Below, one piece after another: positions 9,868 to 22,477 of a DNA stretch of 64,000 nucleotides. The translations under genes and the position numbers were made by a program. This DNA comes from Ampelomyces quisqualis. Its lineage: Eukaryota > Ascomycota > Dothideomycetes > Pleosporales > Phaeosphaeriaceae. The notes under the pieces are model-generated. The model was given only the letters and a program-made list of their open reading frames with translations. It ran no database searches and was not told the DNA's origin. The DNA lies in contig JAGTXZ010000018.1 of assembly GCA_018398575.1 (NCBI GenBank), forward strand, positions 2,790,001 to 2,854,000. Reading direction: 5' to 3'. Numbering within the stretch: the stretch's first letter is position 1; each line of letters opens with the position of its first letter.

Positions 9868-11639
9868 TTAGTACACGTAAAACACCGTCATGTCAGGCTC
9901 CTCCTCCCTCAATTTCTTATTTTTCCGTTGCAGGCTCAATCTCATAAACCACACTGCCATGACTGCAACAGACGAGAACGCAATCGCTGCCATCCACGCC
10001 TTGAGATAACGAGGTCCGTCACTAGATGGCCACAAGTAGGGCGTATACACACTTGACAAATTGCCGATCGAGTTGCAGAGTGCCAGTGCGACGGCTTTCT
10101 TCTCGGGCGTCTGGCCGAGGGTGGCGGAGATCCATCCCAGCATGATGTTGTTGATACCAAAAGAAAAAGTGACAAACATGAAGATAGCGACCATGCGGGC
10201 TGCAACGTTTGTTGTGACGGCTGGAATGATGAAGCCAACGATGATGATGCTTTTGCAAATGGTGATGTGCCATGTCCGCTCGTTGTATTTGCCCGAGGTA
10301 TATGACATAGCGATGGCCATGATCGCAGCGAGCAGATAGGGCGGGCATGTCAGTGCGAGAGTCGTCGTAGTGTTATATCCAAGCGTCCTGACAACTGTTG
10401 GCAGAAACGATTGGAAGCTGACGGAGGAGATGTGTGTATTGTACATGAGGCAGAAGACCCAGGTGCGCCAGTCGACAAGAGCTTGCTTGAGACCGACAAT
10501 AACACTGGTAGCTTCCTCGCGCTGCGTGGTATCGGCGGCGATGCGAGTGTGGGCGAGTTGACGCTGCTCAGGGGTGAGCCAGCGAGTGTTGAGAGGGTGG
10601 TCCGGGAGTAAAAAGAAGGAGACAAAAGCGACGCCAATAGAGAGGGATCCCTGAATGATGAAGAGCCTAGGACAGAAATCGTGAGCAAAGTAGAAGCTGG
10701 GAAGGATGATATGTAGTTTAAACGTACCAACGCCATCCAGCAAGACCATGGACACCGTCAAGTCCAGCAAAGACACCTGCAGCGATGAGGCCAGCGAAAC
10801 TGGATGCCAACATGTTACCCGTATAAAAGATAGCCATTCTTGTTGCGATCTCCTTCTTGGTGTAGAAGAGTGCCAGCAAGAACAAAGCGCCAGGGTAGAA
10901 CTGTCGCGAATTGTCAGTGTCTAACCTCAACGCCAAAACGTAGTACTTACAGGCGCCTCGGTCACACCGAGCAAGAAACGGCATGCCAACATGCTGCCAA
11001 AGTCATTGGCGAGGTAGGTCAGAAGACAAGTGAGGGACCAAGCCATACAGAAACCTAGCAAAGGTCAATCGGATATCAATGGACGAACGGAAGAACGCAC
11101 CTCCAAGGTACCACGATGGTCTCACCCGGGCCAGTATCATGTTCGAGGGGATTTGCCCCGCAATATATCCGACAAATAAGATTGAGATGAGGGTGTTGTA
11201 CTGAGTACCCTTCAGACCTAGGTCGGCATCCAATGAGTTAAGTTTGGCATTAACCAGTGCGTTTCGGTCTAGGAAATTGAAGCTATCGCGCAATTAGAGT
11301 ACTGCATTTGACTCAACTCATGTATACTTACAAGTACATGACCCATAGCATGGGCTAAACGTAAATTAGCAAGATAAGCCTCAAAAATAGGCGTGAAGGA
11401 CATACTAGAATAGTGCGATCGAGCTTTTTCACCAAAGCGATTTCTTGCGGATCGATTTTGCTGCGAGCACCAAATTCGTCCAGCTTCGCCTCTACAGCGA
11501 ATTTCTCTGTAGCAATATCTGTATCAACCGTCCTTGTGCGTTCGACTTGTTTTGTGTTCGTGAGGTGGCCTTTCCCGGAATCGATAGTTTCGAACTGGTC
11601 ACTTGTGCCATGCCGTGGAGCACGATCAATAGAAGTCAT
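9868..11639 (-). CDS. MFS transporter, anion:cation symporter family
   Basis: Six exons on the minus strand: 11,639-11,406, 11,354-11,332, 11,282-11,101, 11,054-10,951, 10,900-10,728 and 10,666-9,868, giving 504 residues. The second exon is only 23 nt, and all junctions close in frame (IL-PMLWVMYF-FNFLDRNAL, WYLGG-FCMAW, GWRW-LFIIQG). MYFFNFLDRNAL, SILFVGYIAGQIPSNM, and CRFLLGVTEAPFYPGALFL are signatures of the fungal anion:cation symporter group (Dal5, Tna1 and vitamin transporter relatives), plasma-membrane carriers with 12 helices taking up small organic anions. The substrate cannot be told from sequence. The N-terminal ~75 residues are a charged cytosolic tail. No pathway gene lies beside it; Ku80 is 2.2 kb away. 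Confidence 0.9.
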
Positions 11640-13802
11640 GGTTTTTGATATACGGCAGTCTTGTCGAGTGAAACAAGCAGATGGTGGGAAGAAGCTCCTG
11701 AATAGACCAAGCGGTGAGCGCCAGGCTGGGACCGAAATGCTTTGTAGGTTTCGTGTCGGCAGTTGTGCGCGATGGATATAGAGGATCGCTTCGCCCATCC
11801 CGCTTAAAAAGCGTGGCTTGGTCCGGCTCATAAATACGGCTTTGAAGACGGGCCACCACATCCAGACCTACAGTCTTCCCCATGCATTTCCCCGCAATGA
11901 GGATGACTCGTTACGGGGGTTCCACTTTGCCTAGGAATTTGTTCCCAATCCACGTGCTTGGGGACTTGGCTGCTTGCAACACGGAGCACTCATGTCCAAT
12001 TGTAGGCATTTGAGCAGCCAAGGCTCCTGGTTCCAAAATGAATCTGTCGGCGGAAGATCCAAATTGCCCACAAGCTAGCATTGGCGTTCCTGACATCTTT
12101 CATCATTGCGTTGATGCCGAGCCGCCATCTCACACTTAATCGCGGAGCGTCTTGGCGATGTTACCGTATCGTCTGCAGTCTGGCGTATCATCAGGCAACT
12201 ATCACGCAGTCGTTCTCTAATGCTCGGCATACCGCGCTTGTCACTTGGCTAGATAAGATTTGATCCAGATGTCGGGCCAGAAAAGGTGAATCCGGACAAG
12301 AAAAGGTAAATTCGGATTAGACCTAGAGTCTGCTATTGTGCTATCGAACACCCCAACGAAGTGTCGGACAAAGACATATTCCAGAAAAACAGTGTCTCCT
12401 CGAGGCCATGTACTCTTTTGCCTCGAAATTGCGCGATTGCCTAGCGGTACCTCTCGCAACAGTCGCCTCCGTATTCCGATGTCTTGACTCAAAACAAGAC
12501 GAATGGTGCTCCAATCTTCAAGGTCCTCCCAGCATCCCCAGATAGCGCGAGCAAAAATCGCTTTCACGCCCGACGCCGGGCACCGGGAAGGGATCAGCAG
12601 CTCGCCTCGATTACGGTTGTGCGTCGTCAAGCTTGAAGAACGAAAGTTCACTGTACAGAGTACCCAATGCATTGATAAGAACCGTCCGCTACCGCTACAT
12701 CATCATTCACCAAATTCTCAAGAACAAGGCCGCTGAAAGTGCGCGCTTTGACTTCCTCGTAAGCACTTTTGTTAGTAAAGATGCAGTGGAGCATAGGAAA
12801 ATCTGAAGACGGTCGCTAGTTTGCCGGCGCATGATCAAGTGTCGAAAAATGGTAATTCAGTGAGAGATATTGAGCCCCAGACAACACAGAGACTATTCTG
12901 CCACATGTAGAAGCGGTAGTAAAACGGTTCTGCGTTGATTTTCAATAGTCTTCAAGCCTGACTCACAAGCCCACTCTACACATCATCGAAACAATCCTTC
13001 TTGTCGGCCACAAAGCTTTGCCCAGTTGGCTCATGTCAGCCCTAATGCGAGCTAGCTCATTCACTGTTTTGTCTCCAGGTGAAGTTTTAGATGATCGTTT
13101 GAATCCACTAAAGATCTATCCCAAGGGCTTCCAACCTTTCTTAAGTATATTGAGCTTGCTCCTCCGCTTGCTCCTCTGCTTGCTATCTTTTGTCACTTGT
13201 TTTCATGTCAAACATAGAATCCGATGGAACGTTCCAACACCAGGTACACACACCATCTCATAGATAGTCTATTACCACACGATTCTCCCCTCAACCTTGC
13301 CGCTTGACACATCTTAGCACCGCAAAGCTCACTTTTCATCATCCTGTCTCTTTTGGCAGCAAGCTAGACCTAATATCACTCATCTGTTCTAAGCCTAGCC
13401 CATACTAGAACACAGTCTGATGATAGTATAGCAAATTCAGCCTGATTTAAATAGCCATTCAGTTACAGCTGTCTTCCTCCAGTTCAATTATCGCCACAGC
13501 TTTCGATACCTTCGTTTATTTCACAGACATATAGGACAGTGGGAGCAGACTAACACAAGGTTTGATGTATTCCATGTGTCTTTTCGAGGTCTGGTCTATG
13601 AGATTCCTGACAGGTACGAGTCGATGAATCACCGCCGCACACTTGAGTACCCGTCATCGTACAGGGCAAGATTTTGTCGTCGAGCTGAAAGAAACGGGAT
13701 TATGTCCAGACGCGCACGCCAGCCACAACTCGAGTCTCAAGCCTGTATCTCCCACGACCACACTTCAGTCTTCGAGATCCATACTCCACCCCATCCACTC
13801 TT
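11640..13802. other. Long intergenic region, no gene seen
   Basis: About 2.2 kb between the MFS start and the Ku80 stop. Open frames up to 143 codons (12,241-12,672, minus) occur, but none has a family motif, and none chains into a convincing spliced gene by eye. The right end holds the 3' region of Ku80. Short repeated words occur near 12,285-12,320 (two copies of an aaaaggt-aat-cgga phrase). Confidence 0.45.
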
Positions 13803-16265
13803 CTACGTCATATTATAAAACGCAGCTGCCTCTTCCTCCGTGATATCACTCAAAAGACTCCTCTTCCGGTCGACCAGCCCATACCGACTCCCCCTTATCT
13901 TCCACCACATATCCTTCCTATTCCCGTTCAACTTGCCCTCCAAAATATCCGCTTTCAGCCCGCGAACAAACACATTCCATATCTCTGGTTCTTCCAGCTC
14001 AGTAAGTTCGTCACGCATAACGCGCAGTGCTTCGAGGGCGCGGCCGTATCCGCTGTCTCCTACGCTGTTTTTGATGAGACTGCAGATTTCGCTGGACATG
14101 CTGTCGGCGGCTTCTTGGATGGTTTCGAGATCGTCAGAAGCGGCGAGAGCGTTTTTGAACGAAGGAATGAGGTTCGATGAGTCAATCTTAACGCGCTTGG
14201 GGTTGCCGAGGAGAGCGTCAATGTCTAGACCAGAGAGAGGCTTGTCGCGCTCAGCTCGGTTACGCTTGCCGCGACCTTTGACTTTTGGTGGGACTTTCGA
14301 GACTTTGGCTGCCTTCTTGAGGGCATCCAGTTCACTTTTAGATGCTTCGAGCAGGTCATGAGGTGGATTTGCGTACTTCAGCAAGATGGGCGGCGGCGGA
14401 GGTATTGGGAGGGAAGGGTCAGGATGCGTAGCTCGCCAGCGTATGATATGACCGATACGATGGACGAGCGGCGAGAATGTGTCCTCTGGCTTTGCGTACT
14501 CGCTTGAGTTTCCTTCATCGTCTTCTGCAAATGTGGATAGATCCAGAGCATCAACATATCTGCTCATCGCATCTGTTAACTCATCCGTTGGAAGATCCTT
14601 GTGCTCTGTGATGAATTTGCCGCTGACCGTCAACTTTCGGTCGAGAGGTGGGAACTTGTATCGGCGCATGTCCTCTTCGAACGGTAGCTCAACATCGACG
14701 AGGGCTTCCCATTCCTGTTCAATTCGAGGAACAAGAAGAATGATGATCGGAGGTTTGAGCTCTTTGGTCACGAGTCTAGCAACGGCATAACAATCAGCTT
14801 CATATAGAGCGTGTATGAAGGAACTCAAGCTAAGCTGCGCCGGTTGATTGGCCTTTTGTGGGACGATGAAGTTTGACCGTGATAGCGGGAGGTACCGCTC
14901 AAAAGATTCAGCCTTTACGAAGCCAATGAGCGAAAGAGATTGGTCTGTTGGAAGCTTCACGGCGTTCATATCAGATTCGGATATATGGACAGCTGTGCGC
15001 CCGTACTCGTAGCCCCTCTCCAAGTCTTCTGTCTCAACATTCTTTTTCGTCCCTGGTTCCTCCGAGTTTTCGACCTGGTAGACGCGCTGGTGTCGAACTG
15101 CAGAGAGATCCGTCATAGAGTGGTCTTCGCCTGTGATCGTGTTTGAAGATTGCGCGCTGGGTCCTGCGGCACTGCTATCACCAAGATCGGTACGCATCGC
15201 GAAGGAGCTTGCTGTTGGTGCTCTCGCAATCATAGTACATGGGTAGCGCTCTACATCGATTGTCAGAGTTGAGTCGTAGTGCTCTGGGTCGCCGAGTGTT
15301 AGTTGGCCTTTGAAGCTGGGTACTGGGCGGGTCTCCTTCAGTCGTGGGGTTTGTAGTTGGTCAACAGCTTCCGCCAGTGTACCGAACATGCCGCCGCATT
15401 CTTCCACAAAGCCTTTCAGAGTCTGCTCGTTCTTCTCCTGCAATTTTTTAGCGTGAATTCACATGAACATTGATGGCGTCGAACCTTCTCCGAGCTCTTA
15501 TCCTCTTCTTTGTAACCACTGTTGGGGTCATCGAAGTCGACACCTAGTAGCACGAGTTGAATGGGTGCATCGGGAGACTTTATCTTGATTGCGATTTGTT
15601 CGAGGTCCTCCGTATCCAGGGATCCCCTTCCGTCAGTCACAATAATGATTCGTCGATCATACTTCAGAGGATTGCCATTCTTTCCTGACGTAGCTCTGTC
15701 GATCATTTGGACAGCTAATGCGAGTGCGGAAAGTACTGGAAACCATCAGCTCGATCCTTCAGATGTAGGTCTTCCACTTACGATCTCCTTCATTTGTCTT
15801 GCTAGGCTTAAAGTGATCCTGTAACTTCCGTATGTCTCCAAGCAAGTATCCACTCGACGTCAGCACTTGGACGTCAGTTCATTGCTCACAACTTACTGCT
15901 TCAGCTCCGTGAAGACGTGTAAATGTTCGTACCCATCCGCCTCTTCCATAATACCAAATAGATCTGTCTCATCTGTCCGACACCCAATAACGCTCATCAG
16001 AGCGCTTTTGCGTCCCGTTGCGACCTGTCACATTGTCAATCCGCTGTAAATCCATATAAATCCTCTCTCCAGACGCCAGTCAAAAGCAAAGTATACGCAT
16101 CATACGCACTAAGTCACCAAAAGAACGTCGGCTTACTGTGTTTGTGATCTTGTCCCAGACGTACTCCAGCGCCCAATCGAGATCGATCTGATCACGGCCA
16201 TGTCGCTTCGTACCCATCGACTGGCCTAGGTCTAGGATATAGACTGTCGCTTCTTTTCCTGCCAT
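13803..16265 (-). CDS. KU80: Ku80, DNA end-joining subunit
   Basis: Five exons (16,265-16,137, 16,024-15,897, 15,852-15,782, 15,735-15,485, 15,437-13,803) give 737 residues. The N-terminus, [18 protein letters not shown], is the start of the Ku80 von Willebrand A-like domain, which continues with [27 protein letters not shown] and [10 protein letters not shown]. The middle (about residues 240-480) is the Ku core that rings DNA, with [15 protein letters not shown] and a family-type hydrophobic core. The C-terminal helical part ends in [18 protein letters not shown]. Ku80 pairs with Ku70 to bind double-strand DNA ends in the nucleus, starts non-homologous end joining and also protects telomeres. 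Two junctions are slightly weak: a 44-nt intron at 15,896-15,853 and a GTTCG donor at 15,484; both keep the frame and the expected family sequence. Confidence 0.93.
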
Positions 16266-16982
16266 CGCTGTGTCGGGGAAGTATGGCACAATTCGAGATT
16301 TGGATGCGGCGCAATTCTAGTGCGCATGAATGTGAGGTGGATTGCACCTAACTGAACGTAAATTGAAGCAAGAATTCTGCCATGGACTAGAGAAATTAAG
16401 CAGGCATACTGAGCGTACTCCGTAGCGTGTTGCGTGGCAAGACGGAGCAGCCTAGAGGTGTTAGGCAAAAATGCACGGACCATGTACGAAGTCTAGCCAA
16501 GCATCTTGTCGCAGTAAAAAGACCTTGTGCTACGGAGTACTTGGGCATAAGGGGTATTTACCGCAACACGTCTCTAACAGGCAACAGGGGGGAACGGCTG
16601 AAGCTAGACAATGTCCAGAACAAGTATACTCTGTACAAGGAAACAGTTTGTCATTCACTATCAAAATATATGAAGTCAAGGAGAGGAGCCACTCTGTCCC
16701 AAGAAACCAAAGCCTTAATGAAGCGCCATGTTGCGCCCATCCAAAATCATCCGTCGAGGTGTCCAGTGAAGCCGCGACAGCTCCTCGTGCCTAAGGAGTG
16801 TGTGCTCGCTCGTCGAGTTCGCGACGCCGCAAGACCCGAGCATCTGACGTAAGGAGAAAATGCAACTATTGTACCATATGAATCGTTCCACCTTGTGGTA
16901 TTTCCTTACCTTGTCGTCTCGACTCGACCAAGTTACCCTTAGGAGATCAGAGACCTTTCAGACTGCGTACCGCTGAGTTCCC
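16266..16982. other. Intergenic, no gene seen
   Basis: About 700 bases between the Ku80 start and the stop of the NBR1 gene. It should contain the Ku80 promoter and the NBR1 3' region. A plus-strand frame at 16,427-16,852 lacks any recognisable motif. Confidence 0.4.
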
Positions 16983-19866
16983 TCAAGGCATCTCCTCATC
17001 GCTAGCATCGAGGATGTCGTACTCTTCGTCGGTCATGAATCCCTCATCGTCCGAGTGTAGCGCAACACTCTCTGCATCCTCGAAGAACTCATCGTCAGAG
17101 GTGACCGTGACGGTTCGAGCGATCGTACTCTTCTCCGACTTCGGTGACTCGCGCTGAACGGTTGTGCTGCTATCGTAGGCGCTGGACTCAGGAGACTCCT
17201 TGTCAAGCTGAGGGAAGATCATGCCTGATGACTTCGGCTCTGCGGCGCGCTCTATAGTCTTCTCCTCGACCGGAAGTTCGGCAGCTGGCAGCTGGATTGG
17301 CTTCCTTGCCTCAAGCTCAGGCTCGTCATGCTTGATAGTAGCTAGATCAGCCTCGTATTTGCGGCGGTTATTGTCAAGGGTTCGCTCCACGGCAAGGAAC
17401 ATGCTAGTTTTCTTCTGCTGCTCGAGTTGCTGGATAAGAGACTGCTGGGCGGTCTTCATCTTGTCGAGCCTAGACTGCAGAACACGCTCGTAAAGAGGTG
17501 GCGCGGCTGGCGAGAAGGTAGTCGTGCTAACAGAATGAAACGATTGACGGGATGAAGGAGAAGGAGTAGCAATGACCTTGATGTCGCACCATAGACGGTG
17601 GCCGAACGGAATTCCATCAGCAGTCTTGAGGCGCCAGTAAGAGATGGCGGTGCCCTCACGCTGGGGAGCCTTCATGGTGACTCTGAACGAAATCTCCTCG
17701 CCGGCCTCAACCGGGTGACCGACGACGTTGCTCTCACTGGCATCAGCGAGCTCAGCTTGGCTCAACGGAGAAGAGTTCTCGATGTTGAGCATGTTGTCGC
17801 CACCAACGTGGCGAACACTGCATCCAGCCGGCCATGCCTTAGATCCCGGGTTACGTAGAGTCCAAACCTGAACGAACTGGTGGCCAGCGTTGATCCTGGA
17901 GCCATCTACTATCGTATCGCGAACGAAATGTGCGTCCAGTCCCTCGGTCTTAGAACCACTCTGAGAAGTTTCAACATTGGTGGGTACGGCAACCTGATCC
18001 TGCACACGCTCAACTGTGTCAACGAGCAAGTCTCGGATGGCGATCTTCTCTTTCTTGATCTGTGGCTCCTCTGAGGGCTTCATGTCCACGAGAGTTTGTA
18101 CCTGCGTAGCAGCATTGATGGATGGCGCAACCGGAGACGTCTCCGTGGCGGTTGAACGATGTGACGGCTGTTGGTCACCTAGCCTCGCTGGAAGCTGGCC
18201 GCTCTTGTCATCATTGACTGTGGTGACGCTGACGCTGCGAACAGCAGTCTTGAACTTGATCAAGGGGTGCGTGTGGTTGTGCCTATTGCTCGGATGCGCC
18301 TCGCAATTTTGGCAGAAGTCAGTGTCGTGGCAGATAGCACACTTGTAGCGGATGCCCTCAATGTAGGATACGTGCTCCTTGTCCTTACACAAGGGGCCGT
18401 CACAGTAGATACCATAATGGCGGTTGCCACTGTTGAGAGGCTCGGCCAGAGGCTCATAGATGGGCACGAAGCGATGACGAGGGTGGATGTGCTTGGCGCT
18501 CTTGACGCAGTCTGAGCAGTAGTCCCAGTCTGGGCAGATCAGGCACTTGTGACGGACCCCATAGATGAACTTGTCGCACCCATCGCACACGGCCGAGTGG
18601 CGAACATTACGCCCAGAATTGCAGAGAAAATCAGCCAGCGTCGGAAGGGAAGCGTCAGATGCGGCTGCAGTGAACGCGTGGCCTGGGTGATGTCCGTGCT
18701 TGCTGCTGATGTGGCAGTTGATGCAGAGATCGTAATCCTCACAAGTGAGGCAAGTAACGAACTCCTTCTCAGGGAGGCTCGTAACACAGCAGTTGCAGGT
18801 GCGAGATGGCTCATCATCGCATGCGCAGGACTGCTTCTCGTCTGTGTAAGCTCCTGAAACATCTTGGGTTTCCTCGGCCTTGACCTTGGGTGGAATGCGC
18901 TGGGTGGTGCTGTTGACAACGCAGCCGTTCTTGACGAAGCGCTTGACCATCCAGTGGCCAGTACCGGGGCAGTGAACTCCAGTGTCAACACATGCAGGGC
19001 AAAGGTCGTAATCACCACCATCACATACGCCGCAGTGGAAGTGTTCGTCTTCCATAGGGTGGTTGCAATTGTTGCAGTACACGACCCATGCGGTGCAGGC
19101 GTTGTTCGGCTTGGGGCGGAATGCAAGATCGGCGTTGTGAGTGGCACTCGCGAGGTTGCTGAAGAAGCCTGATGGTCTAGTTAGTGGCTTGTTCGAGGCA
19201 ATCGTGTTGTAGACTTACTCCGGCGGGCGGTAAAGGAGCGTGGCAATGGGGCTTCCTCTTCAACATCCGCTGGCTCCGGCGGCGAGATCGGGCTAATGGG
19301 CTCAAACTTGGCATCCGCCGGCACGTTGCCAGTTGGGGAGCGCGCGATGACTGGTGAGACTGGTGCATCACTAACAGCCTTCTGCATCTGCTCACGGACG
19401 TGTGCCAGGGCCTGTCGACGGACGGGGGCAGGGCCAGCGGGCGGAACCTCCGGATGCTCACCGGGAATTGAGGCTCGCAGACGAAGCTTCAGCTTTGCCT
19501 TTGCAGCTCGAAACAGCGTCTTGTAGACCTGTGGCGTGTTGGAGTCGAGGATGACGTAGGAGGCGGAGGAGTCAGAGTAGCGTTCGAACACGACCTGCTC
19601 ATCGACCATGACCTGGAGGAGGGTTCGAAGCTGTGAAGCGCAAGCAGAGTTAGTCTTGAGCTAATGACAGAGCTGTCGCGAGCTTCTGAACTTGGTGCCA
19701 GGCTGACACCAGCCCAAGGCGGCTATGCTGGACGACATACCTTCTCCGGGAGAACATGAGCTCCGAGATCCTTTAGTGGCAGCTTGAACTTCTTCGTCTG
19801 ACCACGGAAGAGGACTTTGACGACGATGGGCGTGTCCAGCGTGACTGGCACGTTGGTAGCCGCCAT
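16983..19866 (-). CDS. NBR1: NBR1-type selective autophagy receptor
   Basis: Three exons (19,866-19,741, 19,630-19,219, 19,168-16,983) give 907 residues. An N-terminal PB1-like domain spans about residues 8-90 (VVKVLFRG, then FKLPLKDLG). Four ZZ-type zinc fingers follow at about 210-257, 296-346, 371-415 and 430-485, each with paired CxxC sets and the DYDLC or DYCSDC pattern. The NBR1 (four-tryptophan) domain lies at about 591-711, with VQVWTLRNPGSKAWPAG and YWRLKT. A coiled coil around 730-775 is followed by an acidic tail. Near the end, residues 896-899 (YDIL) sit in an acidic setting, a good candidate Atg8-interacting motif. In fission yeast and Chaetomium, NBR1 homologues bring soluble hydrolases to the vacuole. 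Cargo here is unknown. Confidence 0.9.
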
Positions 19867-20729
19867 GGTGGGCAAGTGAGGCTGACCAATACGATCAGTC
19901 AGTGAGGTAGAAAGCGGTTGCTGCAAGCTCGTCACCGCAAAAGGTCAACGAGAGAGATGCTGCGGCTAGAGGTGAGGTTGACGTTGGGGGTTGGTGGATG
20001 GAGATGCGGAGAGAGAGATAGGAGAGTGGAGAAGTCGTAGTCGTGTACTAGCGCATCTGCCTGGTGAGCGAGCGGGGCCAATGCACGCCGCACAGTGATC
20101 TCCACACCGGAGGACCCAAGCTCGATAGATTATCGAATCACTCGGGCGTGTCCACTTTCGCAAGAGGCAGCAGCTACGTCGCCAGCTTACGGCTCCTCGA
20201 AGATCGCAGCAAGTGAGGTGATCCTCGACTCTAGACCTGCTGCTGACGAAGCTGTGTCTGCCAGCTCCACGTGATGGCTTCACTACTCGAACAGCGCTAG
20301 TACAGATGGGACCAGACAACGTGACGCAAGCGCTTCGCAAGTTGCAGTGTAACATTGGTTGAGGACAAACGTGACCCATTAGACTTGAGAGCTAGATGAT
20401 CCTTGGCCGAGGCAATGCAAAGCGTCTTGGAGACGAATCGCGGTGAACACATTACTTACGTGCATGTGCCCGTAAGCAGCTCTTCGCCCACAATCAGTGG
20501 CAGTCATACGACATGGTAGTGCAAAGTGCTCCAGCTTATACATGCTCACAATAATGCCAGATGCGACATGAAAACGCCCGACTAATCGGACGACCAGGAC
20601 CCAGGTGTTGCCGACGATAAGAGCATCGCATGCTAACGCCGGCTCCACTTTTACCCGCCAGACTAACGAAAAATGGGCTGCATGAAAAGTTCAAGAACTC
20701 CAGTCGCTCACAGCATCAGCACAACCGCC
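19867..20729. other. Divergent promoter region
   Basis: About 860 bases between the NBR1 start (minus) and the NOP13 start (plus). It should hold both promoters. The NOP13 frame extends upstream to an ATG at 20,673, inside this region. No other gene is visible. Confidence 0.45.
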
Positions 20730-22070
20730 ATGTCGAAACACACAGAGGAAGATAGCCCAGAGGAAGTGGAGGTCATAGGAAAGGCAGAACGCCGAGAGAA
20801 GAAGGAGAAGAAAGGCAAGAAGGAGCGATCTACATCTAAGAAGTCAAAAGTCGAGGTCACTCAACCCACCACTTCCGACGATGCGACCGAAAACGCTGCC
20901 GAGACACCTGCAAAGAAGCGCAAGCGAGACGCTCTACCTGAAGAGATCGAGATTGACGTGAGCCTCCCAGAGCCAGCGTCGAAAAAGGCGGCTCGCAAGC
21001 TGAAGAAAGCAAAACTGAACCCAACACCCGACGGCGAAGCAAAGGCTGAAGGAAAGACTGCCGGCGACGCAGAGGACAAGGACAAAAGTGCAAAGCGCTC
21101 CGAGTTTGGAGTATGGATAGGCAATCTGCCATGGTCAGCGACCAAGGAGTCGCTGCGAAACTTCTTGGTGGAAAATGCGGAGATAAAGACCGAGCATATT
21201 ACCAGAGTGCACATGCCGCCTCCCACGAAGCCGGTGAACCCCAATTGGACCACCAAGCCTCTAAACAAAGGCTTCGCATACGTCGACTTCGCCACCGAAC
21301 TCGCCATGTATTCCGCGATCGCCTTGACAGAGACCAAGATGGACGGGCGCGCACTGCTCATCAAAAACGCAAAGAGCTTCGAGGGACGACCAGACAAGCC
21401 AAAGACAGAGGAGGAGCAAGACACTGGTCGTGGCGGCAAGGGCGCCGCAAAGCAGACCCACCCTCCCAATAAGCGCGTGTTTGTCGGCAACTTGGCCTTT
21501 GACGTGACAAAGGAGGATCTACAAGCGCACTACAGCCAATGCGGGCCCATCGACCTACTCCACGTAGCGGCATTCGAAGACTCGGGCAAATGCAAGGGCT
21601 ACGCATGGGTCACATTCAGCGACGTCGAATCCGCAACGTCTGCTGTCAAAGGCTTCGTGCTGAAAACAGAAGCCGAGATCAAGCGCGAGAAGAAGAGCCA
21701 AGCTGCAGCTCGTTCCGACGAGGGAGAACAAGACGAAGAAGAAGAAGAAGATGTGCCCAAAAGCAACAAGAAACGCAAATGGTTACTCAACAGGCTCAAC
21801 GGCCGCGAATTGCGCTGCGAATTTGCCGAAGACGCCACCACGCGGTACAACAAGCGGTACGGCAAGGACAAGCCCCAAACCCACGACGCTGTCGACGGCG
21901 TCAATCCAGACAGGTGGAAGAACTTCTCCAAGCAAGCCGGCAAGCGCGAATCCCTACCCCGCCCCAAAGTCGACGCGAGGACTATCCCCAGCGGCGCAGC
22001 GCATTCTAGTGCGCCGAGGGCGAGCCAGGCGATCGTTGCGCCGCAAGGCAAGAAGACGACGTTTGAGTAG
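20730..22070 (+). CDS. NOP13: NOP13-like nucleolar RNA-binding protein
   Basis: A single exon. I prefer the ATG at 20,730 (446 residues) because its context, accgccATG, is strong; an upstream in-frame ATG at 20,673 would add 19 residues. The first ~120 residues are lysine- and glutamate-rich, like a nucleolar localisation region. RRM1 runs from about residue 125 (FGVWIGNLPWSATKESL) to 217, and RRM2 from about 249 (RVFVGNLAFDVTKEDL), with KCKGYAWVTF as its RNP1 and an acidic insert (EEEEED) before its last strand. The insert and the ending AEDATTRYNKRYGK match fungal NOP13 proteins, nucleolar factors linked to pre-rRNA particles. Its exact RNA target is not known from sequence. It is convergent with the aldo/keto reductase at 22,478. 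Confidence 0.88.
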   Translation: MSKHTEEDSPEEVEVIGKAERREKKEKKGKKERSTSKKSKVEVTQPTTSDDATENAAETPAKKRKRDALPEEIEIDVSLPEPASKKAARKLKKAKLNPTPDGEAKAEGKTAGDAEDKDKSAKRSEFGVWIGNLPWSATKESLRNFLVENAEIKTEHITRVHMPPPTKPVNPNWTTKPLNKGFAYVDFATELAMYSAIALTETKMDGRALLIKNAKSFEGRPDKPKTEEEQDTGRGGKGAAKQTHPPNKRVFVGNLAFDVTKEDLQAHYSQCGPIDLLHVAAFEDSGKCKGYAWVTFSDVESATSAVKGFVLKTEAEIKREKKSQAAARSDEGEQDEEEEEDVPKSNKKRKWLLNRLNGRELRCEFAEDATTRYNKRYGKDKPQTHDAVDGVNPDRWKNFSKQAGKRESLPRPKVDARTIPSGAAHSSAPRASQAIVAPQGKKTTFE

Positions 22071-22477
22071 TTTGATGTGCCCCTGGAATACAACGAAGTG
22101 GAAGATATACCATTATTCACAAAAACTTCCATACGTAATGATGAGGGGAATTTTGCAGGTCGCTCACTCTTGTTTGCTGCCTTGTCGTACAGCCCTTGAA
22201 AACACTGTTCCTCGCATCACATAGCGCGAGTCAAGCATTACCTTACAATGCATCCACTTTATGATGCGTCGTAGGTAGTGCGCCAGGATTCACGACGTAG
22301 CAGCGCGCAAGCCCAAAGAGGAATATGCGCCGTACAACGAGCCACAAACACGCTTGATAGTGTAGGATAGTAGTTGGCGAGAGCCATTTTTCAGGCCCGT
22401 CGCAAAAAAAAAGAAAAGAGAAAAAAAAGTTCAACTGCCATTTCAGCTCAACATACAACGTGGTCCATCCGTCCCGC
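22071..22477. other. Convergent 3' intergenic region
   Basis: About 400 bases between two facing stop codons. It should hold the 3' untranslated regions of NOP13 and the Kv-beta-like reductase. An A-rich run at about 22,404-22,427 is the only notable word. No gene seen. Confidence 0.45.

Noticed and set aside
3751..11639. Possible secondary-metabolite cluster (aldo/keto reductase, flavoenzyme remnant, MFS transporter)
   Set aside because: No polyketide synthase, peptide synthetase, terpene cyclase or pathway regulator is present; genes between are unrelated, and the flavoenzyme is broken.
12241..12672. 143-codon minus-strand frame in the long gap before Ku80
   Set aside because: No recognisable domain and no plausible partner exon; left as unassigned intergenic DNA.
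20673..20729. Upstream ATG extending NOP13 by 19 residues
   Set aside because: In frame and possible, but its context is weaker than the ATG at 20,730 and the added residues look like leader sequence.
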